Source of the DNA: Planctomycetota bacterium
Lineage (GTDB): Bacteria; Planctomycetota; Phycisphaerae; Phycisphaerales; SM1A02
Assembly: GCA_024230295.1 (NCBI GenBank)
Contig: JAAERN010000152.1
Location: 1 to 54,750, forward strand
Direction of reading: 5' to 3'
Length of the DNA: 54,750 nucleotides
Shown: positions 35,152-45,146 of the stretch, piece by piece
How positions within the stretch are numbered: position 1 is the stretch's first letter
How the letters are laid out: each line of letters begins with the position of its first letter
Translations under genes and position numbers: made by a program
The notes under the pieces: model-generated
Seen by the model: the letters and a program-made list of their open reading frames with translations, nothing else
Told to the model about the DNA's origin: nothing
The model's database searches: none

Positions 35152-36375
35152 CTACCCAAACAACGTCGCCACCACCGCCTGTGAGTGAATGAAGTTGTTG
35201 CCGCCGATCGGGCCGAATTCGCCGGCTGCGAAGAAGCCGGCGAGGGGTGGTTCGCCGAGTCGTTTGCGGACGATGGCTGTGTCGTGTCCAACGCCTCCAA
35301 AGAGCTGCTGGCCTCGGCCATTGCACGTGACGAGAAATGACGCGAATGGTGGATCGTGGAGTTGCTGCCCGTCGAGGAGCAATTGCAGATCTTCATGCGC
35401 GGCTTGCGCGTCGCGGAGATGAATCTGAATCGTTTGGCCGCGGCGAGGAAGTTCGCCGATGGCCAAGGCCTTCTTTTCATCATCAACGCCCAGGACATTC
35501 CGCACGACAAAGTCGCCTCGCCCCAGCTGTTTCTGGCCCGCATCGATCGCGCGGCCGACGAGGAGTCCACCTGAGAGCAGTTCCCGCTCCTGTTCCGGCA
35601 ATTCCCCAAGCGTGTCACGAACGACATCCAGTGCCGGGCGTCCGCTGAGTCCGGTGATCACGTTGCCATCACAGTCCGTGATAACAATCGGCGCCCCGAC
35701 TGGGCGGCATCCCTGGCTGACGATTGTTCGCACATCGATGTCGCCCGAGATCGTCAGACCAATGGCGCCAGCATCCTGTACGACATCATCGAGAATCAGG
35801 CGATTGCACGATGGTTGCGAGGCACCCGAGAGGAGCCCCCCGGTGACCGGGACGGCATGGCCGCCTCCGAGGCAGCCGCCGATTGCTGGAAGCATCCGTG
35901 TGGATGGAGTCGAGAATGGATCCGCCAGGATGAGTACACACCGCGTATCGCTGGCGATGTCGAGTCGCGCGGCCAACGCCTCTGGCTGAGAGATCGGAAT
36001 CGGATCCCACGAGGCCGTCCGCCACGGCGCGAGCCGCACGCGTTTGGGACCGGGAAACCGCATGGCCAGAGCGGACATGCCGCTGAGCCCTTCGAGTTCA
36101 CGACCATCGCCAAGTACGGACTCGGCTGTGGCTGCCAGAAGGTGCCCTGGCACGAGCATGCGGCGAAGATCGTCGCAGGCCTGTGGGAGGGCTGCGGCGT
36201 GGTGGAAACTGGCAAAAAGAAGCACGATATCGGGGCTTCTGCCCCCAAGGCCATCATGCAACGCGCCCGCCACCTCGTCTGCAGCAGTGCGAGTGTCGTG
36301 GTGTTCGCTGGTCGCCGAAACGGATCGCCACGCTTCGACGTCCCCGTGTTGTGTGGTCGTCAGCACGGAGCCCAT
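35152..36375 (-). CDS. FIST-domain protein (FIST_N/FIST_C)
   Basis: Protein of the FIST family, a sensory module thought to bind small ligands and often found in front of signalling domains. The FIST_N part covers the first half (IVLLFASFHHAAALPQACDDL and LLAATAESVLGDGRELEG are typical) and the FIST_C part the second half, with GRDFVVRNVLGVD-like sequence and the closing CNGRGQQLFGGVGHDTA and GFFAAGEFGPIGG. No kinase or cyclase is fused. About 407 residues from the ATG at 36375; an upstream in-frame extension is not FIST-like and overlaps the divergent gene. It shares a short promoter region with the squalene-hopene cyclase gene. The ligand is unknown. Confidence 0.82.
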   Translation of the reverse strand: MGSVLTTTQHGDVEAWRSVSATSEHHDTRTAADEVAGALHDGLGGRSPDIVLLFASFHHAAALPQACDDLRRMLVPGHLLAATAESVLGDGRELEGLSGMSALAMRFPGPKRVRLAPWRTASWDPIPISQPEALAARLDIASDTRCVLILADPFSTPSTRMLPAIGGCLGGGHAVPVTGGLLSGASQPSCNRLILDDVVQDAGAIGLTISGDIDVRTIVSQGCRPVGAPIVITDCDGNVITGLSGRPALDVVRDTLGELPEQERELLSGGLLVGRAIDAGQKQLGRGDFVVRNVLGVDDEKKALAIGELPRRGQTIQIHLRDAQAAHEDLQLLLDGQQLHDPPFASFLVTCNGRGQQLFGGVGHDTAIVRKRLGEPPLAGFFAAGEFGPIGGNNFIHSQAVVATLFG

Positions 36376-36438
36376 GGTACTCGCAGTGTTCCCGTGACCG
36401 AAAGCAACTTCGGGCGATCCCGTACCATAGGCGAAATC

Positions 36439-38445
36439 ATGAGTGTTCAATCGAAGGTCGATGTGCATGCAGCAGCAGAACAGTGTGTTCAGCGGGGTGT
36501 TGCTGCGCTGCGAGAACTTCAGCGATCGGACGGTCACTGGTGCGGACTCTTGCAGGGCGACTCGATTCTGGAGAGCGAATATCTACTGATGAAGTTCGCC
36601 CTCGGGCAGGAGGCTGAACCTCTTCGGGACGGCTCCGGTCGAAAAACGCTTGAGCGGATTGCGTCCGGCCTGCGGCGGCAGCAACGTGAAGATGGGACAT
36701 GGGGGCAGTATCTCGGGGCAGATATGGACATGAGCGCCACGGTGAAGGCGTACTTTGCGCTCAAACTCATGGGCGACTCGCCCGAGGCACCGCATATGCA
36801 GCGGGCTTGCGCCGCAATACGGGCCGGCGGTGGTGCCGAAAAAGTAAACACCTTCAGCAAGTTCTATCTCGCTTATCTCGGGCAGGTGTCATGGAATGCC
36901 GTGCCGACGATTCCTCCGGAGATCATCTTCTTGCCGCGGTGGTTCTATTTTCACCTCACGAAAGTGAGCGCGTGGACGCGGGTGATGATTCTCCCGCTCG
37001 CGCTCACGACGGCACTGCGACCGACGCGGGCTTTGCCAGATCACATGGGGATCGATGAACTATTCGTAGATGAGCGGGCTCGGCACCGACTCGGCCAGAC
37101 CGTAGAGGCGCCTTGGTTCTGGCGGATGTTCTTCGGCACCATCGACCGTTCACTCAAACTACTCCACCACATCGGTGGAACTCCGCTGCGTGGCCTTGCC
37201 AAGCGGCGCTGTCTGAACTGGATTCTCCGACGGGCGAGTCAGGATGGCGAGGCGGCGACCGACGGCCTCGGAGCCATCTTCCCGCCGATGGTGTACATCC
37301 AGATCGTGTTGTACGCGCTTGGTTGGAAACGCAGCGATCCGGTGGTCCGTCGCGCCGAAAAGGATTTGGATGATTTATTCGTCGAGCAATCGGACGAGCA
37401 TGGCGACTTCATCATGATTCAGCCGTGTCTCAGCCCGGTCTGGGACACCGGTTATGCGCTCTATGCACTTACCGAGTGCGGGCTGAGGGAGGGTGACCCG
37501 AGTGTCGATGCGGCGATGGAGTGGTTGCTCGATAAGGAGTGCACGTTCCGTGGCGACTGGGCAGATGCTGTCAGTTTGCCAGACGACGCGAGCGGCTGGT
37601 ACTTCGAGTACCACAATGCGTGGTATCCGGATGTCGACGATACGGCGCAGGTTGGAATGGCACTGCACCGGACCAAGTCGGCCGAGGCAATTGCGGCGTC
37701 GGGTCGCGGTGTGAAGTGGCTTCTCGCCATGCAGAACCACGATGGTGGTTGGGCGGCGTTTGATCGCACAAAGCACCGGAAGATTCTCGAGTACATCCCG
37801 TTTGCTGATCACAATGCGATGCAGGATCCATCGTGCCCTGACATCACCGGCCGAATTCTGGAGTGCCTTGCGTGGCATGGTTATACGACCAGCGATGAAG
37901 TCGTTCGAAACGCGATTCGATACATCAAGGCCTGCCAGACTGAGGACGGTGCTTGGATTGGGCGGTGGGGCGTGAACTATCTCTACGGCACGTGGCAAGC
38001 ACTGATTGGGCCGATTCGCTGCGGTGTTGATCTGCAGGAATCATGGGTGCAGCGGGCGGGATCGTGGGTCAAGTCGTGCCAGCAGGAGGACGGGTCCTTC
38101 GGCGAGACCGCTGCCTCATACATCGATCCTTCACTCAAGGGGCATGGCCTGAGCACGGCGAGCCAAACTGCTTGGGCGGCGATGACACTTGCGGAGGTAT
38201 TTGGCGGGAGTGACACGTCAGTGACCCGAGCTGTCGAGTGGCTCTGCAGTACGCAACTTGATGAGGAAGCCGCCGAAGATCCGGAACAGAATCCAGATGG
38301 AGACCCTGCCGGTTCATGGCGTGAACTTGAATACACCGGCACGGGATTCCCTCGCGCCTTCTACCTTCGATATCACATGTATCGGTTGTATTTCCCGCTC
38401 ATGGCGGTTGCTCGGTGGCGATCGCTGAGCGATCCAGGAAAGTAG
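36439..38445 (+). CDS. shc: Squalene-hopene cyclase
   Basis: Monotopic membrane enzyme that cyclises squalene to hopene or diplopterol, the core of the hopanoids that stiffen bacterial membranes. The protonating Asp motif is present as DVDDTAQV, and several QW repeats are seen (QREDGTWGQY and QQEDGSFGETAASY among them). Length 668 residues, near the bacterial norm of 630-670. The ATG at 36439 lies 63 bases from the divergent FIST gene. The frame is open much further upstream (from 35815), but that part shows no cyclase signal. The gene ends 7 bases before a converging gene. An HpnB/CrtQ-like glycosyltransferase lies about 7 kb to the right. Confidence 0.94.
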   Translation: MSVQSKVDVHAAAEQCVQRGVAALRELQRSDGHWCGLLQGDSILESEYLLMKFALGQEAEPLRDGSGRKTLERIASGLRRQQREDGTWGQYLGADMDMSATVKAYFALKLMGDSPEAPHMQRACAAIRAGGGAEKVNTFSKFYLAYLGQVSWNAVPTIPPEIIFLPRWFYFHLTKVSAWTRVMILPLALTTALRPTRALPDHMGIDELFVDERARHRLGQTVEAPWFWRMFFGTIDRSLKLLHHIGGTPLRGLAKRRCLNWILRRASQDGEAATDGLGAIFPPMVYIQIVLYALGWKRSDPVVRRAEKDLDDLFVEQSDEHGDFIMIQPCLSPVWDTGYALYALTECGLREGDPSVDAAMEWLLDKECTFRGDWADAVSLPDDASGWYFEYHNAWYPDVDDTAQVGMALHRTKSAEAIAASGRGVKWLLAMQNHDGGWAAFDRTKHRKILEYIPFADHNAMQDPSCPDITGRILECLAWHGYTTSDEVVRNAIRYIKACQTEDGAWIGRWGVNYLYGTWQALIGPIRCGVDLQESWVQRAGSWVKSCQQEDGSFGETAASYIDPSLKGHGLSTASQTAWAAMTLAEVFGGSDTSVTRAVEWLCSTQLDEEAAEDPEQNPDGDPAGSWRELEYTGTGFPRAFYLRYHMYRLYFPLMAVARWRSLSDPGK

Positions 38446-38452
38446 CGCGAAA

Positions 38453-39115
38453 CTAGAACGGTGCGGGCGATTCCAGCACGAGCGATGCTCCGGTCTCCGG
38501 ATGTTGAACGCGGAGCATTGTGGCGTGAAGGCATAAGCGGTCCGCCAGTTCGAGGCCCTTCGGAGGGGCGTACAAGTCATCACCGAGAATCGGATGACCG
38601 ATGTGCAAGAGGTGCAGTCGCAATTGGTGACTGCGTCCGGTTCGTGGAGTGAGTTCGAGTCGCGTTCGATCGCCGAGCCGATCGAGTACGCGCCACGCAG
38701 TTTCGGATGGCTTTCCTTGATCGGGATCGACGCACTGCCGCGGGGGGTTGTCCAGATCCTTGCGTATCGGCGCATCAATACATCCCTCGTCGGCATCTGG
38801 TGATCCCAGGACGATGGCCTCATATCGCTTGGATGTATGCCGCTCTTGAAACTGAATGCTCAGATTGCGGTGCGTGGCTGCGTCGAGTGCCAGCACGATG
38901 ACACCCGAGGTGTCACGATCCAGCCGATGCACGATGCGAGCGCCAGGGAAGTGATCCTGAGCCCGGGACACGAGACAGTCAGCCTTCTCGGGGCCAATGC
39001 CAGGTACCGAGAGCATGGGTACGGGCTTGTTGAAGGCCACGACCCACTGGTCGCTGTACAGGACCTCAGGGAGACCGGGGGGAGCTTTGGGATGTTCAGA
39101 GTGCCCATGCATGTG
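38453..39115 (-). CDS. RluA-family pseudouridine synthase
   Basis: Pseudouridine synthase that isomerises uridines in rRNA or tRNA. The RluA signature with the catalytic Asp is clear as IVHRLDRDTSGVIVLA. Further family blocks are YEAIVLG, TPRTGRSHQLRLHL and HPILGDDLY. No S4 domain is visible at the N-terminus, so it fits the shorter RluA/TruC-like branch. Length 220 residues from the ATG at 39115 (MHGHSEHPKAP); a longer frame to 39247 overlaps the divergent lipoprotein gene. The exact target uridine cannot be told from the sequence. Confidence 0.9.
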   Translation of the reverse strand, partial: HMHGHSEHPKAPPGLPEVLYSDQWVVAFNKPVPMLSVPGIGPEKADCLVSRAQDHFPGARIVHRLDRDTSGVIVLALDAATHRNLSIQFQERHTSKRYEAIVLGSPDADEGCIDAPIRKDLDNPPRQCVDPDQGKPSETAWRVLDRLGDRTRLELTPRTGRSHQLRLHLLHIGHPILGDDLYAPPKGLELADRLCLHATMLRVQHPETGASLVLESPAPF

Positions 39116-39140
39116 TGGCGGGTATCGTAGGGGGCCTGCG

Positions 39141-39752
39141 ATGCCGTGCCGACTCTCCATACTGACGTTGATTGTCGCCACCGTTTCAATTGGATGCGAA
39201 ACCAAGCGGGTGGAATACCGAAAACGCCCTGCGTGGATGAGCATCATGGGCGGAGATCAGGCCGCTGTGAGCGTTCGTGAGGATGGAACAGAGGTTCACT
39301 GGATTGAGGATCGCTCACGAGAGCTTCATGGATTTGAGCAGACGATTGGTGGCGAACAAGTCCGAATTCGTACAGACCATGAGGATGGGACGATTGAGCT
39401 TCGAACGGTGCTCCCCATGCACCTGGTAGTCAACCTACTGGAGTGCCTGCGTCGAAGTGAGTATCGCGTTATATGGACGCAACTCATTTCCTCGGAGCAA
39501 CGAGACTGGTATGAAGCGCGTGGCGATGGTGGTTACGACGAGTTTCTGTCGTGGTTTCAACGGCACCGTAAGGATCTCGCCACGCTGCTCAATCGAATGC
39601 ATGCCGGAAAAGTGTTTGGCGAAGTGATGATCTCGACGGGTGACGAGTACGGAACCGTCGGGCTTCGCCCCAACGTTGCCTATGACTTCAAGCTCAACGG
39701 GATCAACATCACACGCGAAGATGGCGAGTGGAAGATCTCGGGTGTCTATTGA
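39141..39752 (+). CDS. Putative lipoprotein of unknown function
   Basis: Exported protein of 203 residues. The start (ATG 39141, with AGGGGG 6 bases upstream) is followed by a short signal peptide with a lipobox-like end, LIVATVSIGC, so Cys would be lipid-modified. The rest is soluble, with strand-rich patterns (VSVREDGTEVHWIEDRS, EQVRIRTDHEDGTIELRTVLP in outline) and a helical stretch around RDWYEARGDGGYDEFLSWF. No family recognised. It diverges from the pseudouridine synthase gene (25 bases between starts) and converges with clpC. Likely an envelope component. Confidence 0.65.
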   Translation: MPCRLSILTLIVATVSIGCETKRVEYRKRPAWMSIMGGDQAAVSVREDGTEVHWIEDRSRELHGFEQTIGGEQVRIRTDHEDGTIELRTVLPMHLVVNLLECLRRSEYRVIWTQLISSEQRDWYEARGDGGYDEFLSWFQRHRKDLATLLNRMHAGKVFGEVMISTGDEYGTVGLRPNVAYDFKLNGINITREDGEWKISGVY

Positions 39753-39777
39753 GCGAACACTCGGCTGCCGCCGATGA

Positions 39778-42294
39778 TCAGACGCCAGCCCCTTCAGGGT
39801 CAGCAGGTGATTCCGCCTCGGGAAGTGCATCGGCTTCGAAGGACAGGTGATCGTCGCCCTCATTATGGGTGACCTTGATCAATTGTCCCTCGCTGTATTC
39901 ACCTGCGAGCAGTGACTCGGCCAGCGCGTCCTCGATGTACGTGCTGATCGCGCGGCGGAGCGGCCTAGCGCCGAAGTCCGGGTTGTAGCCCTTGTTGATG
40001 AGGAAGTCTTTCGCCTTGGGTCCGAGGGTCATGTCCATCTTCTTGTAGCGAAGTCGATCCACAACTTTGGACAGTTCCATATCGATGATGTGGTAGAGGT
40101 CCTCCTTGAGGAGTGGCCTGAAGACCACCGTGTCATCGAGTCGGTTGATGAACTCGGGGCGGAAGAACTTCTCCACCTCACTCATGAGCGAGGTGCGAAT
40201 CTTTTCGTAGTCTTGAATTTCCTCGCGCTTGCCGAAGCCGAATGAGGAGCCACCCTTGATGAGGTCGCTACCGATATTGCTGGTCATGATTACGATGCAG
40301 TTCTTGAAGTCGACTTTGCGACCGAATGAGTCGGTCAGCCGACCTTCTTCCATGATCTGCAGCAGCATGTTGTAGACGTCTGGGTGAGCCTTCTCGACTT
40401 CGTCAAGAAGGACGACGGCGTATGGACGTCGGCGAATCTTCTCGGTGAGCTGGCCACCTTCTTCGTAGCCGACGTATCCGGGAGGGGCGCCGACGAGTCG
40501 CGAGACCGTGTGCTTCTCCATGTACTCGGACATGTCGAGATAGATCATTGCATCCGGGTCACCGAACATGAACTCACTGAGCGCCTTGGCGAGCAAAGTC
40601 TTGCCGACGCCGGAAGGTCCGACGAAGAGGAAACTGCCCATGGGTCGGTTTGGATCCTTCAGGCCGCTTCGCGCCTTACGAATAGCGCGGGCGACTTGCT
40701 TGACGGCGTCATCTTGACTGACGACCGTCTGATGCAGTTCTTCTTCCAACTTAAGTAGCCGTGCGCTCTCTGCCTGCTCTAGGCGGGTGAGTGGAACGCC
40801 TGTGATTTTGGAAACGGTTTCGGCAATGACATCCGCATCGACTGTGCCGACGACTTCGCTCATGCGATCTCGCCACTCACGCTGCACGGTGTCCTTCTCC
40901 GCCCGCGCCTTTTCAGCCTGATCACGAAGATCAGCAGCCTTCTCGTAGTCAGCGGCCTTGACGGCCTCTTCCTTCTCGACGGTGAGCATTTCGATCTTGG
41001 TCTCAAGTTCCGCCAAATCTGGCGGCTTGGTCATGGATCGGAGACGCACCATGGCGCCTGCCTCGTCAATGACGTCGAGCGACTTATCCGGCTGCACACG
41101 CGAAGGCATGTACCGCGTGGAGAGTTCAACGGCTTCAGCGATGGCACCATCTGTGATGGTGATGCGGTGATGCTCCTCATACTTGATGCGGAGGCCTTTG
41201 AGAATCTCAACCGTCTGTTCCGCATTCGGCGGCTCCACGGCGATGCTCTGGAAACGACGTTCAAGTGCCGAGTCCTTCTCGATGTACTTGCGGTATTCGT
41301 CGAACGTCGTTGCGCCGATGCACTGAATCTCGCCTCGGGAGAGGGCGGGTTTGAGAACATTCGAAGCGTCGATTGCGCCTTCGGCACCACCGGCGCCGAC
41401 GAGCGTATGGAGTTCATCGATGAAGAGGATGACGTTCTTGGCGCGGCGGACTTCGTTCATGACCGCTTTGATTCGCTCTTCGAATTGGCCGCGGTACTTC
41501 GTTCCGGCAACCATCATGGCGAGGTCCAAGACGACGACCCGCTGGTCATGCAGCAGATCGGGGACGTCCTTATTGATGATGCGCTGCGCGAGCCCTTCGA
41601 CGATGGCGGTCTTGCCAACGCCAGCTTCGCCTAAGAGCACGGGATTGTTTTTCGTTCGGCGGCACAGAATCTGGACGAGTCGCTCAATTTCACTGTTTCG
41701 TCCGATGACCGGATCGAGCTCTCCGTTTCGCGCGAGTTCGGTCAGATCGCGACCAAAGCTGTCGAGCGCTGGGGTTTTGCTCTTGCCGCGGCGAGGGGAG
41801 GCTGCGGGCGCTTCGCCTTGTCCTTCTTCGACTTCTTCCATGTCCTCAGGCTCGATGCCGGCTCCGAGAAGGTTGAGAACTTCCTCGCGGCCGTCTTCGA
41901 GTTTGACGCCGAGATTCATCAGCACCTGAGCGGCCACGCCGTCTTGCTCACGCAGGAGCCCAAGCAGCAAGTGCTCGGTGCCGACGTAGTTGTGGTTGAG
42001 GTGGCGTGCTTCTTCGATCGCGTATTCGAGCACTTTCTTGGCCCTGGGCGTCTGGGGAAGTTTGCCCATGGTCACCATTTCGGGGCCGCTCTTGACGAGT
42101 TTCTCGACCTCGAGTCGGACCTTGCGGAGATCTATCTCCAGTGCCTTCAGTACGTTGGCACCGACTCCCGACCCTTCTTTGACCAGACCCAGCAGAATGT
42201 GCTCGGTGCCGATGTACTCGTGGTTGAAGCGCTGGGCTTCCTGATTCGCCAGTGCCATGACCTTTCGGGCGCGATCGGTGAGGCGTTCAAACAT
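39778..42294 (-). CDS. clpC: ATP-dependent Clp protease ATP-binding subunit ClpC
   Basis: Class I Clp/Hsp100 unfoldase that feeds proteins to ClpP. Two Clp_N repeats (about 1-150, [16 protein letters not shown] and [16 protein letters not shown]), a first AAA+ module with GEAGVGKTA and [14 protein letters not shown], a middle domain with a UVR-like stretch ([20 protein letters not shown]), and a second AAA+ module with [14 protein letters not shown] and [14 protein letters not shown]. The UVR-like insert and double N-domain identify ClpC rather than ClpB or ClpA. Length 838 residues. A GGAG site lies 7 bases before the ATG. A 9-base inverted repeat lies some 45-70 bases upstream of the start and may control heat or stress expression. 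Confidence 0.95.
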   Translation of the reverse strand: MFERLTDRARKVMALANQEAQRFNHEYIGTEHILLGLVKEGSGVGANVLKALEIDLRKVRLEVEKLVKSGPEMVTMGKLPQTPRAKKVLEYAIEEARHLNHNYVGTEHLLLGLLREQDGVAAQVLMNLGVKLEDGREEVLNLLGAGIEPEDMEEVEEGQGEAPAASPRRGKSKTPALDSFGRDLTELARNGELDPVIGRNSEIERLVQILCRRTKNNPVLLGEAGVGKTAIVEGLAQRIINKDVPDLLHDQRVVVLDLAMMVAGTKYRGQFEERIKAVMNEVRRAKNVILFIDELHTLVGAGGAEGAIDASNVLKPALSRGEIQCIGATTFDEYRKYIEKDSALERRFQSIAVEPPNAEQTVEILKGLRIKYEEHHRITITDGAIAEAVELSTRYMPSRVQPDKSLDVIDEAGAMVRLRSMTKPPDLAELETKIEMLTVEKEEAVKAADYEKAADLRDQAEKARAEKDTVQREWRDRMSEVVGTVDADVIAETVSKITGVPLTRLEQAESARLLKLEEELHQTVVSQDDAVKQVARAIRKARSGLKDPNRPMGSFLFVGPSGVGKTLLAKALSEFMFGDPDAMIYLDMSEYMEKHTVSRLVGAPPGYVGYEEGGQLTEKIRRRPYAVVLLDEVEKAHPDVYNMLLQIMEEGRLTDSFGRKVDFKNCIVIMTSNIGSDLIKGGSSFGFGKREEIQDYEKIRTSLMSEVEKFFRPEFINRLDDTVVFRPLLKEDLYHIIDMELSKVVDRLRYKKMDMTLGPKAKDFLINKGYNPDFGARPLRRAISTYIEDALAESLLAGEYSEGQLIKVTHNEGDDHLSFEADALPEAESPADPEGAGV

Positions 42295-42337
42295 CGGAGG
42301 TCTCCGGGGTCAGGGGGTAGTTGGAGCGGGATCGTCC

Positions 42338-42363
42338 TGCATCATCGATATCGGGATGATGCA
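42338..42363 (-). promoter_or_regulatory. 9-N8-9 inverted repeat upstream of clpC
   Basis: TGCATCATC and GATGATGCA, nine perfect base pairs, separated by 8 bases, lying 44-69 bases before the clpC start. The geometry resembles CIRCE (9-N9-9), though the sequence is unrelated. No T run follows, so it is more like an operator than a terminator for the lolD-like gene upstream. The regulator is unknown. Confidence 0.55.
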
Positions 42364-42460
42364 ACAGGCGTTCCAGTCTATTCCGAAACTGTCGATCGTT
42401 GTGGTTAATGGACCTGCCAAGGTTGCGGGAATCGTGCTTCCAGGCGTCATTTTGGACGGA

Positions 42461-43195
42461 TCAGGCCAATGTGGGAGAATCTTCAACGGATTGAGCTGAC
42501 CCCGCCGCGGCTGCCGGACCAAGAACCCCGTCCACCAACCTCCCGTCTCGGTCTGCCCGATTCGCGATCTGCTGGTCATGGGTCACCATCACGATGGTCA
42601 GGCCATCACGGTGGGCTTCAGCCAGCAAGTCGAGAATCTCCTTGCCTGTATGGACATCGAGATTGCCGGTCGGCTCATCGGCCAGCAGAATCTGAGGATC
42701 ATTGGCGAGGGCTCTGGCAATGGCGGTCCGCTGCCGCTCGCCGCCGGAGAGTTCCCTTGGGCGATGATGCAGACGGTGGGAGAGCCCGAAGCGATCGAGA
42801 AGTTCGCGTACGCGCCGGCGAGCGGGCCCTCCGCCGATACCTCCCGGCACGAGGCCAGGCAGCATGGCGTTCTCGAGCACAGTGAGTTCGGGGAGCAGGT
42901 GATAGAACTGAAACACGAATCCCACAGTTCGTGCTCGGTAGCGGTCGAGCGATCGTGTCGAACGCTTTGCGAGCGGACGCCCCTCATACCGAATATCACC
43001 GCCGCCTGTGTCAGGCCGATCCAGTCCGCCGAGCAGATGTAGCAGCGTGCTCTTTCCAGATCCGCTGCTTCCAAGTATGGCGAGCCACTCGCCGCGATCG
43101 ACCTTGAGTGAACATCCCTTCAAGACCGGGACATCGACATGGCCGAGCCGATACGTCTTGCGGAGATCGCATACTTCCAACAGTGGGCTACTCAT
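42461..43195 (-). CDS. lolD: Lipoprotein-releasing-type ABC ATP-binding protein (LolD-like)
   Basis: ATPase partner of the LolC/E-type permease encoded just upstream; together they would extract lipoproteins from the inner membrane or act in a similar MacB/FtsX-type process. Motifs: Walker A GSSGSGKST, Q-loop GFVFQFYHLLPELT, signature LSGGERQR, Walker B ILLADEPTGNLD and H-loop MVTHD. The VFQFYHLLPELTVLEN stretch is characteristic of the LolD/MacB group. About 244 residues from the ATG at 43195, which overlaps the permease gene by 8 bases; an ATG at 43219 is also in frame. The C-terminal 30 residues extend past the family norm. Confidence 0.87.
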   Translation of the reverse strand: MSSPLLEVCDLRKTYRLGHVDVPVLKGCSLKVDRGEWLAILGSSGSGKSTLLHLLGGLDRPDTGGGDIRYEGRPLAKRSTRSLDRYRARTVGFVFQFYHLLPELTVLENAMLPGLVPGGIGGGPARRRVRELLDRFGLSHRLHHRPRELSGGERQRTAIARALANDPQILLADEPTGNLDVHTGKEILDLLAEAHRDGLTIVMVTHDQQIANRADRDGRLVDGVLGPAAAAGSAQSVEDSPTLA

Positions 43196-45056
43196 ACCGA
43201 AGTGCTCCGACCGGATCAATGTCGGCTGCGCGTGCAGCGGGAATCGCAGCAGCGATGACGCTGCAGATCACCGCGCCCAGAGCAGTGATCCAAGCACTGG
43301 GCCAATCCACGGTATCGGGTACATCGGTGAAGTAATAGACCGCCGGGTCCCACAGAACAATGCCACCCGAGCTTCGAATGAGCAACTCGCCCGCCCCCAT
43401 TCCTGTGAGAACGATTGCCACGAGTATTCCAAGTAGCAGTGGGAGGAGGCGTCCGCTCCGAAGTTGAAGTGCAGTCCAGAGAATGACTCCACCGGCGCAT
43501 GCGAGCATTGCGATGCCAAGCCAGAGCGGTGGATGAGACATCTGCTCATGGATACCCGGCATGTTGACCGTGACCAGCCAACCGAGTCCGACTCCTGTAA
43601 TGGCGCCGAAGATCCCGACGAAGAGTCCGTAGAGAAGGAAGATCCACACAATCCCCATCCGTGAGGCGCCAACGCTTCGAAGAATGCCAATATCGCGCGT
43701 CTTCTCATAAACGATCGCCCAAAAAATCGCCACGATCAGTGCTCCGCAGACGAGATACACAATGGAAAAGAGCGTCCGCATCAGTTCCCGTTCTTTCTCA
43801 ACCGGGCCAATGAACGATGCGTTCTGTTCTTCCCAAGTGAGGACTCGGAGACCAGGATCGCGATCTAGCCGTGGGACGTTTCGGCCCGCACTGGCGCACG
43901 CGGATTCAAACTCTCCATAGGTGTTATGGACAAGCTCTCTCAGTTGTTTCGGATCGACTCCGTTCTGCCCGCGAACGAGAATCATGGTTGCTTTGGCGGG
44001 GGTTGTTCCAACGACTCGTGTTGGATCATCGGGGCTTACGATTTCGGCGGCGTCTAGGTTGGTCAGGTCCTGGACGATGTTGAGAGGAACCATGATCCGC
44101 GTCTGATCGATGAGAAACACGCCGCTGGCGAACTCATTGGCGAAGGGAAGAACGATGCTCTTGGGATCGAGCATCCCACCGCGGCTGTCGATCGGAAGCG
44201 TTGTGAGGGTTGCTTCATGGTTCGGCATCCACCAATACCCACCGCCAGAAATGGCATAATCGCCGGTGCTTGTGCGCTCGTTTGCCTTTGATACGTGTAG
44301 GCCGCTAACAATTGCTGGTCTGCTATTGCGCTGGAGCGATCTACCATCGGCGAGCACAAGGCCTGAATCACCGAGCCTCGAGTCGAACGAGTCGAAATCG
44401 CGCATGCCATCGTCGCCAATGACGACACGCAACTTCTCGGGTGCCCAAGTCAGATGGAGCATCCTCTTCGTGAGATCCTCTGTCGTAGCGTTCTCCGCGA
44501 GTTTGCGAAGCACCGAGGGCTCAGCGCCCTCGACTTCGTCGGGGGCGGACTCTTGAAGCAGCCGAATCTTGCTAGGTATGTCCAGACTCGCGACCAATGC
44601 AGGTGCGCGGTCCCGCATACGGTCCCACCGCATCATAGCTGCCGTATCGGAAGGAATTTCAGACCACTTGAGCGTGTCGGTAAATCCGGTGACTTGCGAG
44701 AATGAACTCGGGTCGACTCCCCAAATCTGAACTTGCTCACTCTCTTTGGCATCGCCCGCCGGGTATGGCATGCGGAGCAGCCCCCACGTATCGACTACGG
44801 GCGTGGCGGCTTTGACATCTGCCTTGGACTGAAGTTTGGTAATCAGATCGTCGTAATAGGGGATGCCTCGGATGGGATAGGTGATGACGACATCACCCAT
44901 CAGCGTCTGCCCGGAAGATCGAATCATGTCGAGAAATCCGGTCATGACCGAGATCACAACGATGACGAGTGCGACGCACAAGGCCACCGCAGCCACAGCC
45001 AGAAGCGGAATCATCCGCGTCATGAGATATCGGCTGGTTAGGAGTGGTTGGTACAT
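43188..45056 (-). CDS. LolC/LolE-type FtsX-domain permease, enlarged
   Basis: Membrane subunit of a lipoprotein-releasing-type ABC complex. One N-terminal helix (about 16-42) with the family start YLMTRMIPLLAVAAVALCVA, a large periplasmic domain, and a C-terminal FtsX domain of three or more helices (about 455-610) with ARAADIDPVGALRYE at the end. The usual length is about 400-415 residues; here 622, with most of the extra in the periplasmic part (about 50-440). The last motif, alanine-rich then P-x-G-A-L, is typical of LolC/E. With lolD downstream it makes a two-component homodimer system, as found in many non-proteobacterial lineages. Confidence 0.83.
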   Translation of the reverse strand: MYQPLLTSRYLMTRMIPLLAVAAVALCVALVIVVISVMTGFLDMIRSSGQTLMGDVVITYPIRGIPYYDDLITKLQSKADVKAATPVVDTWGLLRMPYPAGDAKESEQVQIWGVDPSSFSQVTGFTDTLKWSEIPSDTAAMMRWDRMRDRAPALVASLDIPSKIRLLQESAPDEVEGAEPSVLRKLAENATTEDLTKRMLHLTWAPEKLRVVIGDDGMRDFDSFDSRLGDSGLVLADGRSLQRNSRPAIVSGLHVSKANERTSTGDYAISGGGYWWMPNHEATLTTLPIDSRGGMLDPKSIVLPFANEFASGVFLIDQTRIMVPLNIVQDLTNLDAAEIVSPDDPTRVVGTTPAKATMILVRGQNGVDPKQLRELVHNTYGEFESACASAGRNVPRLDRDPGLRVLTWEEQNASFIGPVEKERELMRTLFSIVYLVCGALIVAIFWAIVYEKTRDIGILRSVGASRMGIVWIFLLYGLFVGIFGAITGVGLGWLVTVNMPGIHEQMSHPPLWLGIAMLACAGGVILWTALQLRSGRLLPLLLGILVAIVLTGMGAGELLIRSSGGIVLWDPAVYYFTDVPDTVDWPSAWITALGAVICSVIAAAIPAARAADIDPVGALRYE

Positions 45057-45146
45057 CCGGTCGGTGGGGGGATGGTAGCAGCGGACTCACAGAAAGTCGC
45101 GAACGCCTTCGGGGTAGTGCCCGAGCCACGCGTCAGTAAACAGGGC

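Noticed and set aside
35815-36438. Long open frame upstream of the squalene-hopene cyclase that could extend the protein by about 200 residues
   Set aside because: The extension is antisense to the FIST-domain gene and has no cyclase-like sequence; the family start matches the ATG at 36439.
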